Notes: generated from the letters alone by a model not told the origin. DNA of 64,000 nt from Lachnospiraceae bacterium UBA3273 (GCA_002362385.1 DEUB01000046.1:112620-176619), one strand, 5' to 3'. Positions 27,224 through 35,924 are shown, counted from the stretch's first letter. Program-made: numbers and translations.

Positions 27224-29815
27224 TTATACCTCCTTCACGATCGTCAGGCGGTTCTTACCGTCCGCATATTCATAAATTACCCGCTCCATCTGTTGTTTTA
27301 CCAGATAAATGCCCAGTCCTCCCTTCTCCCTGTTTTCTATGGGAAGGGTCACATCCGGATCCGGCCGCTTTAGGGGATTGAAAAAGACGCCGTCGTCTTC
27401 AAAATAAATGCGCAAAACTCCCTTTTGAACCGCGCACCCTACCGTAAGCTCCTTTGCCCCGCTGTAGTAACAGATATTGGAAATAAGCTCGTCCATCGCC
27501 ATCCGGATCTTTATGACATTTTCTCTTGAAACGGCTTCCCTTTTCAGGATATTTCCTATAAATTCCGTAAACACTCCCATGCGCTCTAATATAGGAACAT
27601 CTGTTATTTTTTCATATTCCAATCCCTGATAGCTTAGGGAAAGCATGGTAATGTCGTCAAACTGTTCCCTCTCTTTCTGAAAACCATCCACATCGGTCCA
27701 TATCCGGAGTAAAAACTCCTTTCCGTCAAGGTCCGGCAGGGCGCTGACAAATTCCTTTAACCGCTCTTCTCCATAAAGCCTGTTATAAGGATCCGTGGCC
27801 TCCGTCACGCCGTCCGTATACAAAAGCAGCCTGTCCCCCTTTTTCAACCGGATTCTGTTCTCTTCATAATCCGTATCCTCCATTCCCGCCAGCACAAATC
27901 CCTTTCCGGCGGTTTCATAATCGCAGCTTCCGTCCTCCGATTTTATGAGCGGCCTGCAGTGTCCTGCGTTGACAAAGGCAAGCATTCCCGTGGAGATCGT
28001 CAGCACCCCCGCCCATACCGTAACGAACATGCTGTTTTTATTATTTCCACACAGGCTGTTATTGACCTCAAAAAGGGCCCGGGACAGGGGAATATCTTTT
28101 TTCAGGCAGCTCCTCAAAAGCGTTCTGGACACTACCATGAACAAGGCCGCCGGTACGCCTTTTCCCGACACGTCCGCCATAATGAGCGCAAGATGATCGT
28201 CATCCAAAAGAAAGAAATCATAAAAATCCCCTCCCACTCCCTTTGCGGGAGTCATAGTGGCATACAGGGAAAATTCCTTTCTGTCCGAAAAAGCATGGGC
28301 GCCGTCGGGCAGCATATCCGCCTGCAGCCTGGAAGCCACTTCGATCTCGGTCCGGATTCTTTCCTTTTCCGCCATTACAGAGGAAAGATTTTGAATATAC
28401 TGCCGTATCTGGGCCGTCATATGGTTAAAGGCATTGCCCAGTTCCTCCACCTCGTCTCCTGTGGCGAGTTCTATCCGGCAGTCCAGGTTCCCCCCGTCCA
28501 TCTTTGCCACATCCTCCGTAAGCCTTCTGATGGGATCCGTGATCTTTTTTGTATAGGCGGTGCAAAAAAGGCTGATGGTCAATGCCGTAACTGCCGTTAC
28601 CGCCAGAAATATGACAAGCATTTCCTTTATGGCCCGCCCCTGTTTTTCAGCCACTTCCCCGGTAAGGGCAAGGATGGCGTTCTGGCTTTCCTTTGCCGGT
28701 GCCACCACCTCTTCCACGTCCATGACCGTTACAAAGCTCCAGCCAAGGCTCTCCAATGGCGCGTAGGCAAGATATACCTCTTTTTGATCCAGCGTAAGCT
28801 TTGCTATTCCGCTTTTTCCCGCAGTCATCTGCTCCGCCAGCGCCGCCAGCTCTTTGTTTCCGCTTTTGCGCAGGTCCTCATCCGCCTCCGCATAGGCGGC
28901 GGTTTCCCCTTCCTCTCTGGGGGAAAAGATGACCTGCCCCTTTTCGTTTACGAGAAAAGCATAGCCGGTTTCTCCTATTTTGGTACTCAGCACGGCCTCA
29001 TTGACCGTATGCATATAGGAACCTGCGCCCGCCACCGCCACGATCTTTCCCTGATGGTATACGGGCCTGGCGCAGACAATGCCCTGCCCTCCTTCATGGA
29101 TATCCCATATCACGTCGGTATAAACGATCTCTCCCGGCTCTGCAGCCATAGCCCTTTGAAACCATTGTCTCTGGTCGGCCTCATAATACAGGGGCTTTAA
29201 AAGCGCCTCCCCATCTCCTTCGGTTTCCTTTGTTTCCTTCACATATTTATCCTGATATTTGCTGAAAGCGATGTAATCCGCCTGGATCATCCAGCCGCTT
29301 TTGGTAGCCAGGTAAATAGACGAGACCATGTCGTTGTTGGCGTTGTACTGCACAAGCAGATCCTGGACGTTGCCCAGCTTTAAAAGTTCTTCCCGCTCTT
29401 CCTTTGTGGGAGAATCCAGCCTTTCCGAATACAAAAGCTGTGCCGCCAGCTTTCTGGAACCGGGTACGGGAAGTTTTACTTCCCTGTCGGGATAATTGCC
29501 GGGATCTTCGTAGATCTCTTCGGCAAGGCGGGCAATGCCGTCCACATAGGCGTTGACCGCGGCAAATTTTTCCTCTATGTAAGCCGCCCTTTCCACAGCA
29601 GTGTTTAAGAGCTGCCTTCCCGCCATATCCTCCAGCGCCCGTTCCGCATCCTCTGCCGCGGTCTCTCCCAGCTCCACGCTGTGTTCGGCGGAGATTTTTT
29701 TCATGGACCAAAGGCCCCCTATACTGACTGCGCCTGTTATTACCACTGCCAGAAGCACCATGGAAAGCAACAGTACGGTCACTTTGGTTCCGATCCTCTT
29801 TTTCTTTCCGGCCAT
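27224..29815 (-). CDS. SpoIIE-type PP2C phosphatase with sensor, HAMP and RsbW-like ATPase domains
   Basis: This 863-residue protein has a membrane helix at about 9-35 and an extracellular Cache-like sensor at about 45-385. A second helix (about 400-420) and HAMP (about 425-480) lead to a PP2C domain (VGGDFYDFF, ADVSGKG, FVNAGHC, LLYTDGVTEAT). A C-terminal HATPase_c_2 domain (AMDELISNICYYSG, EDDGVFF, GGLGIYLVKQQM) ends it. It combines the phosphatase and anti-sigma kinase activities of a partner switch, acting on the STAS protein two genes upstream. ATG 29815 has GGGAGGAG upstream and overlaps the acetyltransferase gene by 37 bp. Confidence 0.88.
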   Translation of the reverse strand: MAGKKKRIGTKVTVLLLSMVLLAVVITGAVSIGGLWSMKKISAEHSVELGETAAEDAERALEDMAGRQLLNTAVERAAYIEEKFAAVNAYVDGIARLAEEIYEDPGNYPDREVKLPVPGSRKLAAQLLYSERLDSPTKEEREELLKLGNVQDLLVQYNANNDMVSSIYLATKSGWMIQADYIAFSKYQDKYVKETKETEGDGEALLKPLYYEADQRQWFQRAMAAEPGEIVYTDVIWDIHEGGQGIVCARPVYHQGKIVAVAGAGSYMHTVNEAVLSTKIGETGYAFLVNEKGQVIFSPREEGETAAYAEADEDLRKSGNKELAALAEQMTAGKSGIAKLTLDQKEVYLAYAPLESLGWSFVTVMDVEEVVAPAKESQNAILALTGEVAEKQGRAIKEMLVIFLAVTAVTALTISLFCTAYTKKITDPIRRLTEDVAKMDGGNLDCRIELATGDEVEELGNAFNHMTAQIRQYIQNLSSVMAEKERIRTEIEVASRLQADMLPDGAHAFSDRKEFSLYATMTPAKGVGGDFYDFFLLDDDHLALIMADVSGKGVPAALFMVVSRTLLRSCLKKDIPLSRALFEVNNSLCGNNKNSMFVTVWAGVLTISTGMLAFVNAGHCRPLIKSEDGSCDYETAGKGFVLAGMEDTDYEENRIRLKKGDRLLLYTDGVTEATDPYNRLYGEERLKEFVSALPDLDGKEFLLRIWTDVDGFQKEREQFDDITMLSLSYQGLEYEKITDVPILERMGVFTEFIGNILKREAVSRENVIKIRMAMDELISNICYYSGAKELTVGCAVQKGVLRIYFEDDGVFFNPLKRPDPDVTLPIENREKGGLGIYLVKQQMERVIYEYADGKNRLTIVKEV

Positions 29816-30882
29816 AGCTCTCCTCCCTTTCTCTCCTTCAGGCATTTTTTCACATAATCAAGAAGCGGCTTGAACTCCCTGCTTACCACATAATCCTCAA
29901 AAAAGATCTCCACATCTCCCGGATGATGCATGACCAGGAATTCCCTGTCGCTGCACAAGGGTTTCAACCCCGTAAAAAACCAGCCCCCGTCTTCCAGCCG
30001 CCTGTAGGCATACACGCTGTATCTGTCGCTGCAGCTTAGAAACACATTTGCAGTCTGTTTTCCTGTGAGGGGATATTTATCATATATCTCCATGAATCTT
30101 TCCTCCAGGTCCCTTCCCACAACATATATGACGATCTCCAGACTGCTCTGTACGCTGTCGTTTTTATATGTGACCAGGGATTTTTCCGGCAGCCCTGCAG
30201 GCAGGCTTTTGTTTTCCTTTCTCTTTTCCTTTGCCAGCCTGTATCTGACCCCGAGCCGTCCGTAGACCGCCCGGCAAAATCCCTGATGCTCCCCGGGTAT
30301 GTAAAGGGTGCCCGCATTTTCCTTCTTCAGCCCGCAGACCTGGATTCCCTGGGAATGCTTGCTGTTTCTTCCGTTTCCGTAAGAATGGGTAACTTTTTCC
30401 AGATCGAATACATTCAATATAAATCCCGTGGCCCGAAGCCCCAGCTCATAGACATGTCTCTGGCTTATATCATGAAAAAGCACCGGCAGACTGTAGGCCG
30501 CATAATATGGGCCGGCTGATAAAAGCTCCATTCCATACCGGGCAAAGGGCATGGACAGACCGTACCCTCTGTATTTTTTCTTCAGAATCTGGGACGCCAG
30601 TTCGCACATGTTTTCCTGTGGATAAAACTGTTTTAACAGCATCATCCCCGCAACCTCCCCTGACAGGGTTTTTGCCACAAGAAATAGCATACAGCCTTCC
30701 TCCGCCTTTTTCTTTATGTATTCCCCGTCATATAATTCCCTTTTAAAATAGCTTTCCCCGTATTCATCCCGGATACAGGCGATCAAATCCTCCTCGTCTC
30801 CCGGCCGGTATTTCCTGAGAACGACCGGCAGACAATCCCCCTGTTCGTTATGCAGATTTAATATTTTCCCATACTCCTCCAT
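29779..30882 (-). CDS. GNAT-family acetyltransferase-like protein, two-domain
   Basis: This 367-residue protein has an N-terminal half matching a GNAT fold (VVLRKYRPGDEEDLIACI, LFLVAKTLSGEVAGMMLL, and an acetyl-CoA loop ILKKKYRGYGLSMPFARYG). The C-terminal half is not recognised. Such proteins occur beside SpoIIE phosphatase and STAS genes. It sits between those two here and overlaps the phosphatase start, so it probably belongs to the same signalling module. ATG 30882 has GGAGG five bases upstream. Confidence 0.72.
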   Translation of the reverse strand: MEEYGKILNLHNEQGDCLPVVLRKYRPGDEEDLIACIRDEYGESYFKRELYDGEYIKKKAEEGCMLFLVAKTLSGEVAGMMLLKQFYPQENMCELASQILKKKYRGYGLSMPFARYGMELLSAGPYYAAYSLPVLFHDISQRHVYELGLRATGFILNVFDLEKVTHSYGNGRNSKHSQGIQVCGLKKENAGTLYIPGEHQGFCRAVYGRLGVRYRLAKEKRKENKSLPAGLPEKSLVTYKNDSVQSSLEIVIYVVGRDLEERFMEIYDKYPLTGKQTANVFLSCSDRYSVYAYRRLEDGGWFFTGLKPLCSDREFLVMHHPGDVEIFFEDYVVSREFKPLLDYVKKCLKERKGGELWPERKRGSEPK

Positions 30883-30935
30883 AGCTTCCTCCATAACACA
30901 GGCCGCAGCCTTATTTTTGACAGACCGGTATCGGG

Positions 30936-31238
30936 TCAGTTTTCAATAGTCAGCCTGTCCGCAAATCCCGTAATGACAAAAACCTCCATGACGTCCTTGC
31001 CCACATTTCTGATTACAAGCTTCCCGTCCCTGCCCTTCATGGTCTTAGAGGCGTAAAGCAGCACCCGCAGCCCCGCGGAGGAAATATATTCCACCCCTGC
31101 AAAATCCATCTGCAAATCTTTAACGCCTTCCGTTTCCTGTTTTAAAAGCTCCTCCAGCCTGGGCGCAGTAGTTGTATCCAGCCTTCCCCAAAGGCCGAGG
31201 ATCAATTTTGTTCCTTCTTTTTTTGTTTCTATTGTCAT
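30936..31238 (-). CDS. STAS-domain anti-sigma factor antagonist
   Basis: This 100-residue protein spans a whole STAS domain, with the phosphorylatable Ser in YISSAGLRVLL and a C-terminal helix (EVFVITGFADRL). The phosphorylated form would be recognised by the PP2C domain and the free form by the RsbW-like domain of the protein at 27224-29815. ATG 31238 follows GGGAG closely. An in-frame extension to 31406 runs through a tandem repeat and is unlikely. The partner sigma factor is not in the window. Confidence 0.85.
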   Translation of the reverse strand: MTIETKKEGTKLILGLWGRLDTTTAPRLEELLKQETEGVKDLQMDFAGVEYISSAGLRVLLYASKTMKGRDGKLVIRNVGKDVMEVFVITGFADRLTIEN

Positions 31239-31267
31239 AACTCCCACTCTTTCTTTTTCCGTTTTCA

Positions 31268-31378
31268 GCTCTCCGGATCCCGCTTTGACGACTTTGCCCT
31301 GCCAGGTTCCGCTTTGGCGGCTCTGGCTTGCCGGGTTCTGTCTCGTCGGCTTTGGCTCTCCGGATTCCGCATCTTTGG
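31268..31378 (-). repeat. Degenerate 29-30-bp tandem repeats before the STAS gene
   Basis: Nearly four units with consensus CCAAAGCCGACAAAGCGGAA plus CCCGGCAGAG fill the spacer between the 91-residue gene and the STAS gene. The first unit is shorter (23 bp). Two units share the exact string TCCGGAGAGC. Confidence 0.65.
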
Positions 31379-31387
31379 CGATATTTT

Positions 31388-31663
31388 TTATTGCTCTTCT
31401 TCCCATGGAGGTTTTCTGGTAAATCCCACATGGTAGGTAATTTTCTCCATGACCAGTTCATGCTCCCCTATCTGATACCGCCCTATGGTAATATCCTTCC
31501 CGATGATGACTCCCTTCGGGTAGTCGGACAGGCAGCGGTTTAACAGCTCCGCCTGCTCTGCCCTGGACTGCTCCGAAAGAGGGTTGTTCGGGTTGACGCT
31601 TCCTATGGTTACCAATTTGATATAACGGATATCCTCCATGGATGTCTTTTTATCCCCGTTCAT
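31388..31663 (-). CDS. Small protein of the DUF2589 gene cluster, unknown
   Basis: This 91-residue soluble protein contains a central stretch IIGKDITIGRYQIGEHELVM and a tail with a His and two Trp/Pro (FTRKPPWEEEQ). The C-terminal part resembles the 108-residue protein at 32857-33183 in the pattern H-x-L-V-x-E-x-I, so both may be partners of the two DUF2589 proteins. GGGGG lies eight bases before ATG 31663, and the gene lies 35 bp after the DUF2589 gene. No function is known to me. Confidence 0.65.
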   Translation of the reverse strand: MNGDKKTSMEDIRYIKLVTIGSVNPNNPLSEQSRAEQAELLNRCLSDYPKGVIIGKDITIGRYQIGEHELVMEKITYHVGFTRKPPWEEEQ

Positions 31664-31698
31664 TTCTTATACCCCCTTGGTCTTATCTTTTTACTCCG

Positions 31699-32838
31699 TC
31701 ATCCCTGATCGCCTCCAATGGCAGGTTTGGATGTGGTATTTGCCGCCATGGCGTCGCTGTAGGCGGATTTTGCCTCACTCAGCTCTCCCATAATATCATC
31801 CACGCTGCGCTGTGCCGAGACAGCCTTATTCTGGGCGGCTACAAACTGCTTTCTACAGCTTTCTTCAGAATCATTGTAATCCTCGACTTTATCTCCTTTG
31901 ATCCCTTTTAATGCAAAGGAAGCTATAACCTTGTCTGTTCCGCCGTCTGTTTCACCGTCTGTTTTGCTGCTGGCGGCAAGTTCTACCATTTCCGCCGTAT
32001 TGTTCTGAAAAGCATTCCAGCTGTCTTCTATCTGGCTTAAGGCCTGGCTGTAGGTTGCCTTCTCCCCTTCATCATTTGTTTCGTTGATTTTTTGAGTTAG
32101 CAGCCCCTTAAATTCATTCTGCTGCCTTGCAGCGATGTTCTTAAGCTGGGACACCCATGTATTCAATCCGTCCCTGGCCGCGCCCAATCTTGTTTCGATC
32201 TGGCTGATCTCCTGGCGCAGGATCTTTAAATTTTCCGCCTTTGCCCTTGCGGTTTCCGACAGGGTCCGTCCGTCGCCGTCCTTTAAAGTAGAAGAAACCA
32301 GGGCAGGCGCCACATTTGCCGCCAGCATGTCCAAAACCCTTGCCAGACCCTCCGGTGTCCCATGGTTGGTGGCGCGGACATCCACATGATACTTGGCGGA
32401 ATTATCCGTGCTCCTCGTGTGGGTGCTGTGGGCGCTGACGCTGCCGCTGACGGAAAACGAGGGAGCAAACCATCCCTTTCTGCTGACCGTGGCGCTGGCT
32501 GATGCGCTGGTTTCGGAACTGTCCCTCTCGCTCTGCTTGACTTCCATATCAAATATTACATTGACCTCATCCACCTGAAGATTGGGTATAGGCGTAATGG
32601 CAAGCATGGGCACCTGGATTCTCATCTCGTCCAGATTGCTCGTCCCGTCATCATTCATAGATCTTTTCTGATACATAAAATCCGCTGTCCGCAATTTACC
32701 TTTTTCGTCAAATCCCACACGATCGATAAAATTTGCGGTAGAATTAGCCATCAACAGACTGGCTTTTGCCGCCGCCGTAAGGGGCGCCCCGATCAGCATA
32801 TCGATGGGTAATCCTGCAAATTGTCCTCCAATTGCCAT
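31699..32838 (-). CDS. DUF2589-domain protein A
   Basis: This 379-residue protein has DUF2589 over residues about 1-185, including LPIDMLIGAPLTAAAKAS and RIQVPMLAITPIPNLQVDEV, with a Ser-rich loop around 115-145. A coiled coil runs from about 210 to 370, with Lys/Glu/Gln-rich heptads. It has no signal peptide or membrane helix. The family has no assigned function. It forms a pair with the paralogue at 33176-34045 and lies within the endolysin/partner-switch operon. A filament or scaffold role is possible, but only inferred from the coiled coil. Confidence 0.75.
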   Translation of the reverse strand: MAIGGQFAGLPIDMLIGAPLTAAAKASLLMANSTANFIDRVGFDEKGKLRTADFMYQKRSMNDDGTSNLDEMRIQVPMLAITPIPNLQVDEVNVIFDMEVKQSERDSSETSASASATVSRKGWFAPSFSVSGSVSAHSTHTRSTDNSAKYHVDVRATNHGTPEGLARVLDMLAANVAPALVSSTLKDGDGRTLSETARAKAENLKILRQEISQIETRLGAARDGLNTWVSQLKNIAARQQNEFKGLLTQKINETNDEGEKATYSQALSQIEDSWNAFQNNTAEMVELAASSKTDGETDGGTDKVIASFALKGIKGDKVEDYNDSEESCRKQFVAAQNKAVSAQRSVDDIMGELSEAKSAYSDAMAANTTSKPAIGGDQG

Positions 32839-32856
32839 AAAAATCCCTTCTTTCTT

Positions 32857-33183
32857 TTAAAATAGATTTAATAATATTTTTTTAATTCTCCGAAACAGTT
32901 CCCTGATTCCTTTGAATCTGTTACCTGTTCTTTTTTCCTCCGGATATGTGACCCCCGTAAAGACCACATCCTCAACCCATAAGACCCGGTGGGGCAGAAT
33001 GGCCGCTTCCGGGAAGGATACATTTTGTTCCTCTTCGCAAAGAAGCCGCAGATTCAGGTTTTCCTGAATTTCTCTGGCAGATTCCCTTAGGGCGTCTTCT
33101 GTTTTCTCCCGGTCATGGCCCTGCTCCCCTTTCCTCACATTCCCTTTCCCCACAGCCTGTCCGCTAACAGCCTGTCTACTCAT
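32857..33183 (-). CDS. Small protein of the DUF2589 gene cluster, unknown
   Basis: This 108-residue protein starts with a charged Gln/Gly/Lys-rich segment. A conserved-looking core (AAILPHRVLWVEDVVFTGVTY) follows, with a basic amphipathic C-terminal helix (FRRIKKILLNLF) that could touch a membrane. ATG 33183 overlaps the preceding stop as ATGAGTAG, so translation is coupled to DUF2589 protein B. It lies 18 bp before DUF2589 protein A. It weakly resembles the 91-residue protein at 31388-31663. Confidence 0.6.
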   Translation of the reverse strand: MSRQAVSGQAVGKGNVRKGEQGHDREKTEDALRESAREIQENLNLRLLCEEEQNVSFPEAAILPHRVLWVEDVVFTGVTYPEEKRTGNRFKGIRELFRRIKKILLNLF

Positions 33184-34045
33184 AATCCTTTTCCAGCCCA
33201 AACTCAATCTCCTTATTCATGATCTGTTCCTGATACTTCATGATCCGGTTGGTTATATTCGCCTGCGCCATCAGATATTTGTCCCTGTCAAACTCATAAG
33301 CGCCTTCCTCAAAAGATTCCCGGGAAAGCTGCTGCAGCCTTTCCTGCTCGCTTATCATATTGGATATCTTCCCGGAAAGCTGCTGCAGCTTCTTGATCTT
33401 CGCCTTCAGCCTGCCCACTTCCTGAAAGATGCTCTTCTGCTCATCGGACCCCAGATTTCCGTCCACAGCAACAGGCGTGGTATCTAACTGCTTTGCCACC
33501 TGGTTAGCGCTTAAAATATCTGTTAAGCGCATAATGCCCTCCGTTGCGGGAATGGTCCCCACCTTCAATTTGTAGGATACCCTGGGCAGAAAATCGCTGT
33601 CCCTCTGCTCGGGGGAGCAGATACGGGCATTGATTCTGTGTCTTCCTTCACTTTCATCTACCACCTTTACCTCCGCAGAAAACCCGATCTCCGCTTTTTC
33701 CACGTTCAGGTTTGCAACGGGTACGATGGATAAAAGGGGGACCTGCACCTGCATATTGTCCACACTGTAGCCTTCGTTTCCCTCCGGCCTGACCTGCTCA
33801 TAAGCGATGTTGACGTTATCAAGCTGTACCGTTTCCTCCTGCCCGTTCTGTTTAACCTCTCCCAGATTTTTCAAAGCATCCACAACCTGCTCGCGGAGCT
33901 TTTGGTTAGCCTTCGCTAATGCATGCAGGGGCGCATAGACAAGATCGTCAATGGGGATGAACCCACTGTCCTTGTAGCCTCCCCTGCCGGCCATACCATA
34001 GTTCCCGGAGACTTCGCTCCGGTTTACAAACTGTTCTTCACTCAT
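33176..34045 (-). CDS. DUF2589-domain protein B
   Basis: This 289-residue paralogue of the protein at 31699-32838 shares the motifs FIPIDDLVYAPLHALAKAN and VQVPLLSIVPVANLNVEKAE at equivalent places, followed by a coiled coil of about 100 residues from 190 onward. It is shorter and lacks the Ser-rich loop. ATG 34045 overlaps the upstream stop as ATGAGTGA. Two DUF2589 genes with interleaved small genes suggest a heteromeric assembly; this is inference. Confidence 0.72.
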   Translation of the reverse strand: MSEEQFVNRSEVSGNYGMAGRGGYKDSGFIPIDDLVYAPLHALAKANQKLREQVVDALKNLGEVKQNGQEETVQLDNVNIAYEQVRPEGNEGYSVDNMQVQVPLLSIVPVANLNVEKAEIGFSAEVKVVDESEGRHRINARICSPEQRDSDFLPRVSYKLKVGTIPATEGIMRLTDILSANQVAKQLDTTPVAVDGNLGSDEQKSIFQEVGRLKAKIKKLQQLSGKISNMISEQERLQQLSRESFEEGAYEFDRDKYLMAQANITNRIMKYQEQIMNKEIEFGLEKDYE

Positions 34046-34721
34046 ATAAGGGCTTCTCCTTATTTCTACATTCAACAATCAAATTGTTCAAATCCTCCGG
34101 CATTTTATATGCTCCATTGCCATAGTATTCTTTTGCAAACTGCTGTAAATGTTCCCCTAAGATAACGCAGGCATTGGATTTCTTGTTTTTACTCCATTCC
34201 TCATAAGCGGCCTTGATTGCCCTATACAAGGCTCTGTGCATGCCTGCACTTCTATTTCTGCCATGGCAGCATTTCTTGTTACCTATAAAGAAATAACATT
34301 CTTTGGTAGGCGTTCTATAGTTCAATATATACGTCATAGGGATCTGCATTTCTTTTAACATAGGAATTGCCGCAAGTATCAGCCACTCATGAAGACCGCC
34401 GGGGTATCTCATAAGACACTTAATCTTATTCTTATCCGCATTATTTTGCCAGTACCCCTTCAGCGTTTCCAAGTCCATTTCAGTCAGCCAATCCGTAATC
34501 ATTTTGCTTCCGGGACAAGATGATTCATCTAATCCATAAGCACGAACCTTAACTTTTTTCCCACCTTCGATAAACTCACAATGAGTTCTTTTAACAGGCC
34601 TATCCTCCAGGTTCAGACGATTGCCCAGATCCTTCTCCAACTGTTCCTCTGTAATCCCCTCTCCTAATAAATACTGTTCAAATGCAGTTTCATCAAGATA
34701 TTCCGAATCCCACCAATCCAT
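34038..34721 (-). CDS. Unknown 227-residue protein in the DUF2589/endolysin operon
   Basis: It begins with an acidic segment (MDWWDSEYLDETAFEQYL). The middle part has RYPGGLHEWLILAAIPML, and a Cys/His/Arg cluster (GNKKCCHGRNRSAGMHRALY) lies near residues 150-170, which could bind metal or nucleic acid. Its base composition is visibly more AT-rich than its neighbours, suggesting separate ancestry. It has a GGAGGTG ribosome site, lies 16 bp after the endolysin gene and is coupled to DUF2589 protein B. I do not recognise the family. Confidence 0.6.
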   Translation of the reverse strand: MDWWDSEYLDETAFEQYLLGEGITEEQLEKDLGNRLNLEDRPVKRTHCEFIEGGKKVKVRAYGLDESSCPGSKMITDWLTEMDLETLKGYWQNNADKNKIKCLMRYPGGLHEWLILAAIPMLKEMQIPMTYILNYRTPTKECYFFIGNKKCCHGRNRSAGMHRALYRAIKAAYEEWSKNKKSNACVILGEHLQQFAKEYYGNGAYKMPEDLNNLIVECRNKEKPLYE

Positions 34722-34737
34722 ATTTACACCTCCTTTT

Positions 34738-35883
34738 CTATCCTAAAAACAGCGCCCGTTCTTCTTCCCTGCGCCTTACCAATCCTGCCAATACCTTACC
34801 GCCGCCTTTATTATATAAGAGTAGTTTTTCCGCTACCGTTGCCGCATCCCTGCCGGATACCAATTTCTTCAGATTTCCCGCCCCGCAGTTGTAGGTAAAA
34901 GAGGTCAGGGCGTCAAACTGGTTCTGGGTTAAGGGGAAACTGATCATTCCTTTCTTTACGCAGTCATTGACATAGCCGCCGTATTTCTTCAAATCCTCTT
35001 TCAAAAGAGCTTTTGCCGCCTGCTCATTTTGAAGCGTATCTCCCGGCTTTACTCCTGCCGTATGCCCGTATCCGATGGTCCATACCCCTGCCGGACATTT
35101 GTAAGCCGAAAGACGGCAGCCCTCGTATTTTGCAATCAGCTCCACACCCCTGTCGGAAATGCTCATTTCTCCCGGGGAGGCATATACGGGTACAGGCTCC
35201 GTCCCGGGCATAGGCGGTGGCGGTGCGGCAGGCTGTCCCGGCATAGGCGGTGGCGGTACGGCAGGCTGTCCCGGCATAGGCGGTGGCGGCATCATGGGTT
35301 CCCCGGACAGGGACAGCTGTTCCATAGCCTCACTGACCGCTTTCCTGAAACCGTCCATGGTATATCCCGTTTTCAATCCGTTCCAAAGGTGCTCGGGATC
35401 CCCGTGTCCTGAAGCGATCCCTCTTACGTGGCCTTCCTTGTGGCTGATGATCACGCCGTCTGCGAGGGGATTCAATCCGTAATTTTTACAAAGGACCGCA
35501 AACAGATCCACCGCCCTGTCATAGGTACGCTTTGCCATGACCCTTGCCCTTTCTTCATCCGTACACTGAAAGCTCGCGCCCCCTGTATACCTGATGCAGT
35601 CAGGCTCACACATTTCCACGCCGATATGGGTGTTATTACCTTTCCCTCCGCAATGCCAGCCCCGGTGGTCCCAGGGAAGGGTCTGATAGATCTTTCCCGT
35701 ATCTGCGTCTATAAATGCATGGACACAGGCCCGTCCCGCTGCAGCATTATTCCAGTTCTTCACAAAGACTTCCGCCGACGGCTGGGGGCATCCCACGCTG
35801 TGAAGCATAAGCCCGCTTACCCGGATCTTTTTTCCCGTTTTATAGCAGGGATTCTGTTTTAAAATGCTTTCTACAATCTCCAT
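34738..35883 (-). CDS. Bifunctional endolysin: amidase plus GH24 lysozyme
   Basis: This 381-residue protein has an N-terminal N-acetylmuramoyl-L-alanine amidase (Amidase_2) at about 1-170 with zinc-ligand His in MLHSVGCPQ and further His in WHCGGKGNNTHIG and GHGDPEHL. A Pro-rich linker at about 200-230 has PPPPMPGQPA repeats. A GH24 phage-type lysozyme occupies about 245-380 (catalytic Glu in IAKYEGCRLSAY, then WTIGYGHT). It has no signal peptide, so release would need a holin or cell lysis. ATG 35883 with GGAGG upstream replaces a longer frame. It appears to be the first gene of the DUF2589 operon. Confidence 0.88.
   Translation of the reverse strand: MEIVESILKQNPCYKTGKKIRVSGLMLHSVGCPQPSAEVFVKNWNNAAAGRACVHAFIDADTGKIYQTLPWDHRGWHCGGKGNNTHIGVEMCEPDCIRYTGGASFQCTDEERARVMAKRTYDRAVDLFAVLCKNYGLNPLADGVIISHKEGHVRGIASGHGDPEHLWNGLKTGYTMDGFRKAVSEAMEQLSLSGEPMMPPPPMPGQPAVPPPPMPGQPAAPPPPMPGTEPVPVYASPGEMSISDRGVELIAKYEGCRLSAYKCPAGVWTIGYGHTAGVKPGDTLQNEQAAKALLKEDLKKYGGYVNDCVKKGMISFPLTQNQFDALTSFTYNCGAGNLKKLVSGRDAATVAEKLLLYNKGGGKVLAGLVRRREEERALFLG
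35208..35292 (-). repeat. 33-bp coding repeats in the endolysin linker
   Basis: Two full 33-bp units and a partial third encode the PPPPMPGQPA linker between the two lytic domains. The units are nearly identical in nucleotides, so linker length may vary between strains. Confidence 0.75.
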
Positions 35884-35924
35884 GTTTCTTTTTCCTCCTT
35901 TTGATTTTTCTGTTACAGATACAT

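Noticed and set aside
27959..29200. 413-codon open frame on the plus strand
   Set aside because: It lies antisense to the PP2C phosphatase, whose domains are clear. The frame has no recognisable domain and is a shadow of GC-rich coding sequence.
31239..31406. Extended N-terminus of the STAS protein
   Set aside because: It runs through a degenerate tandem repeat, overlaps the upstream gene and has no ribosome site; the STAS domain begins at the chosen ATG.
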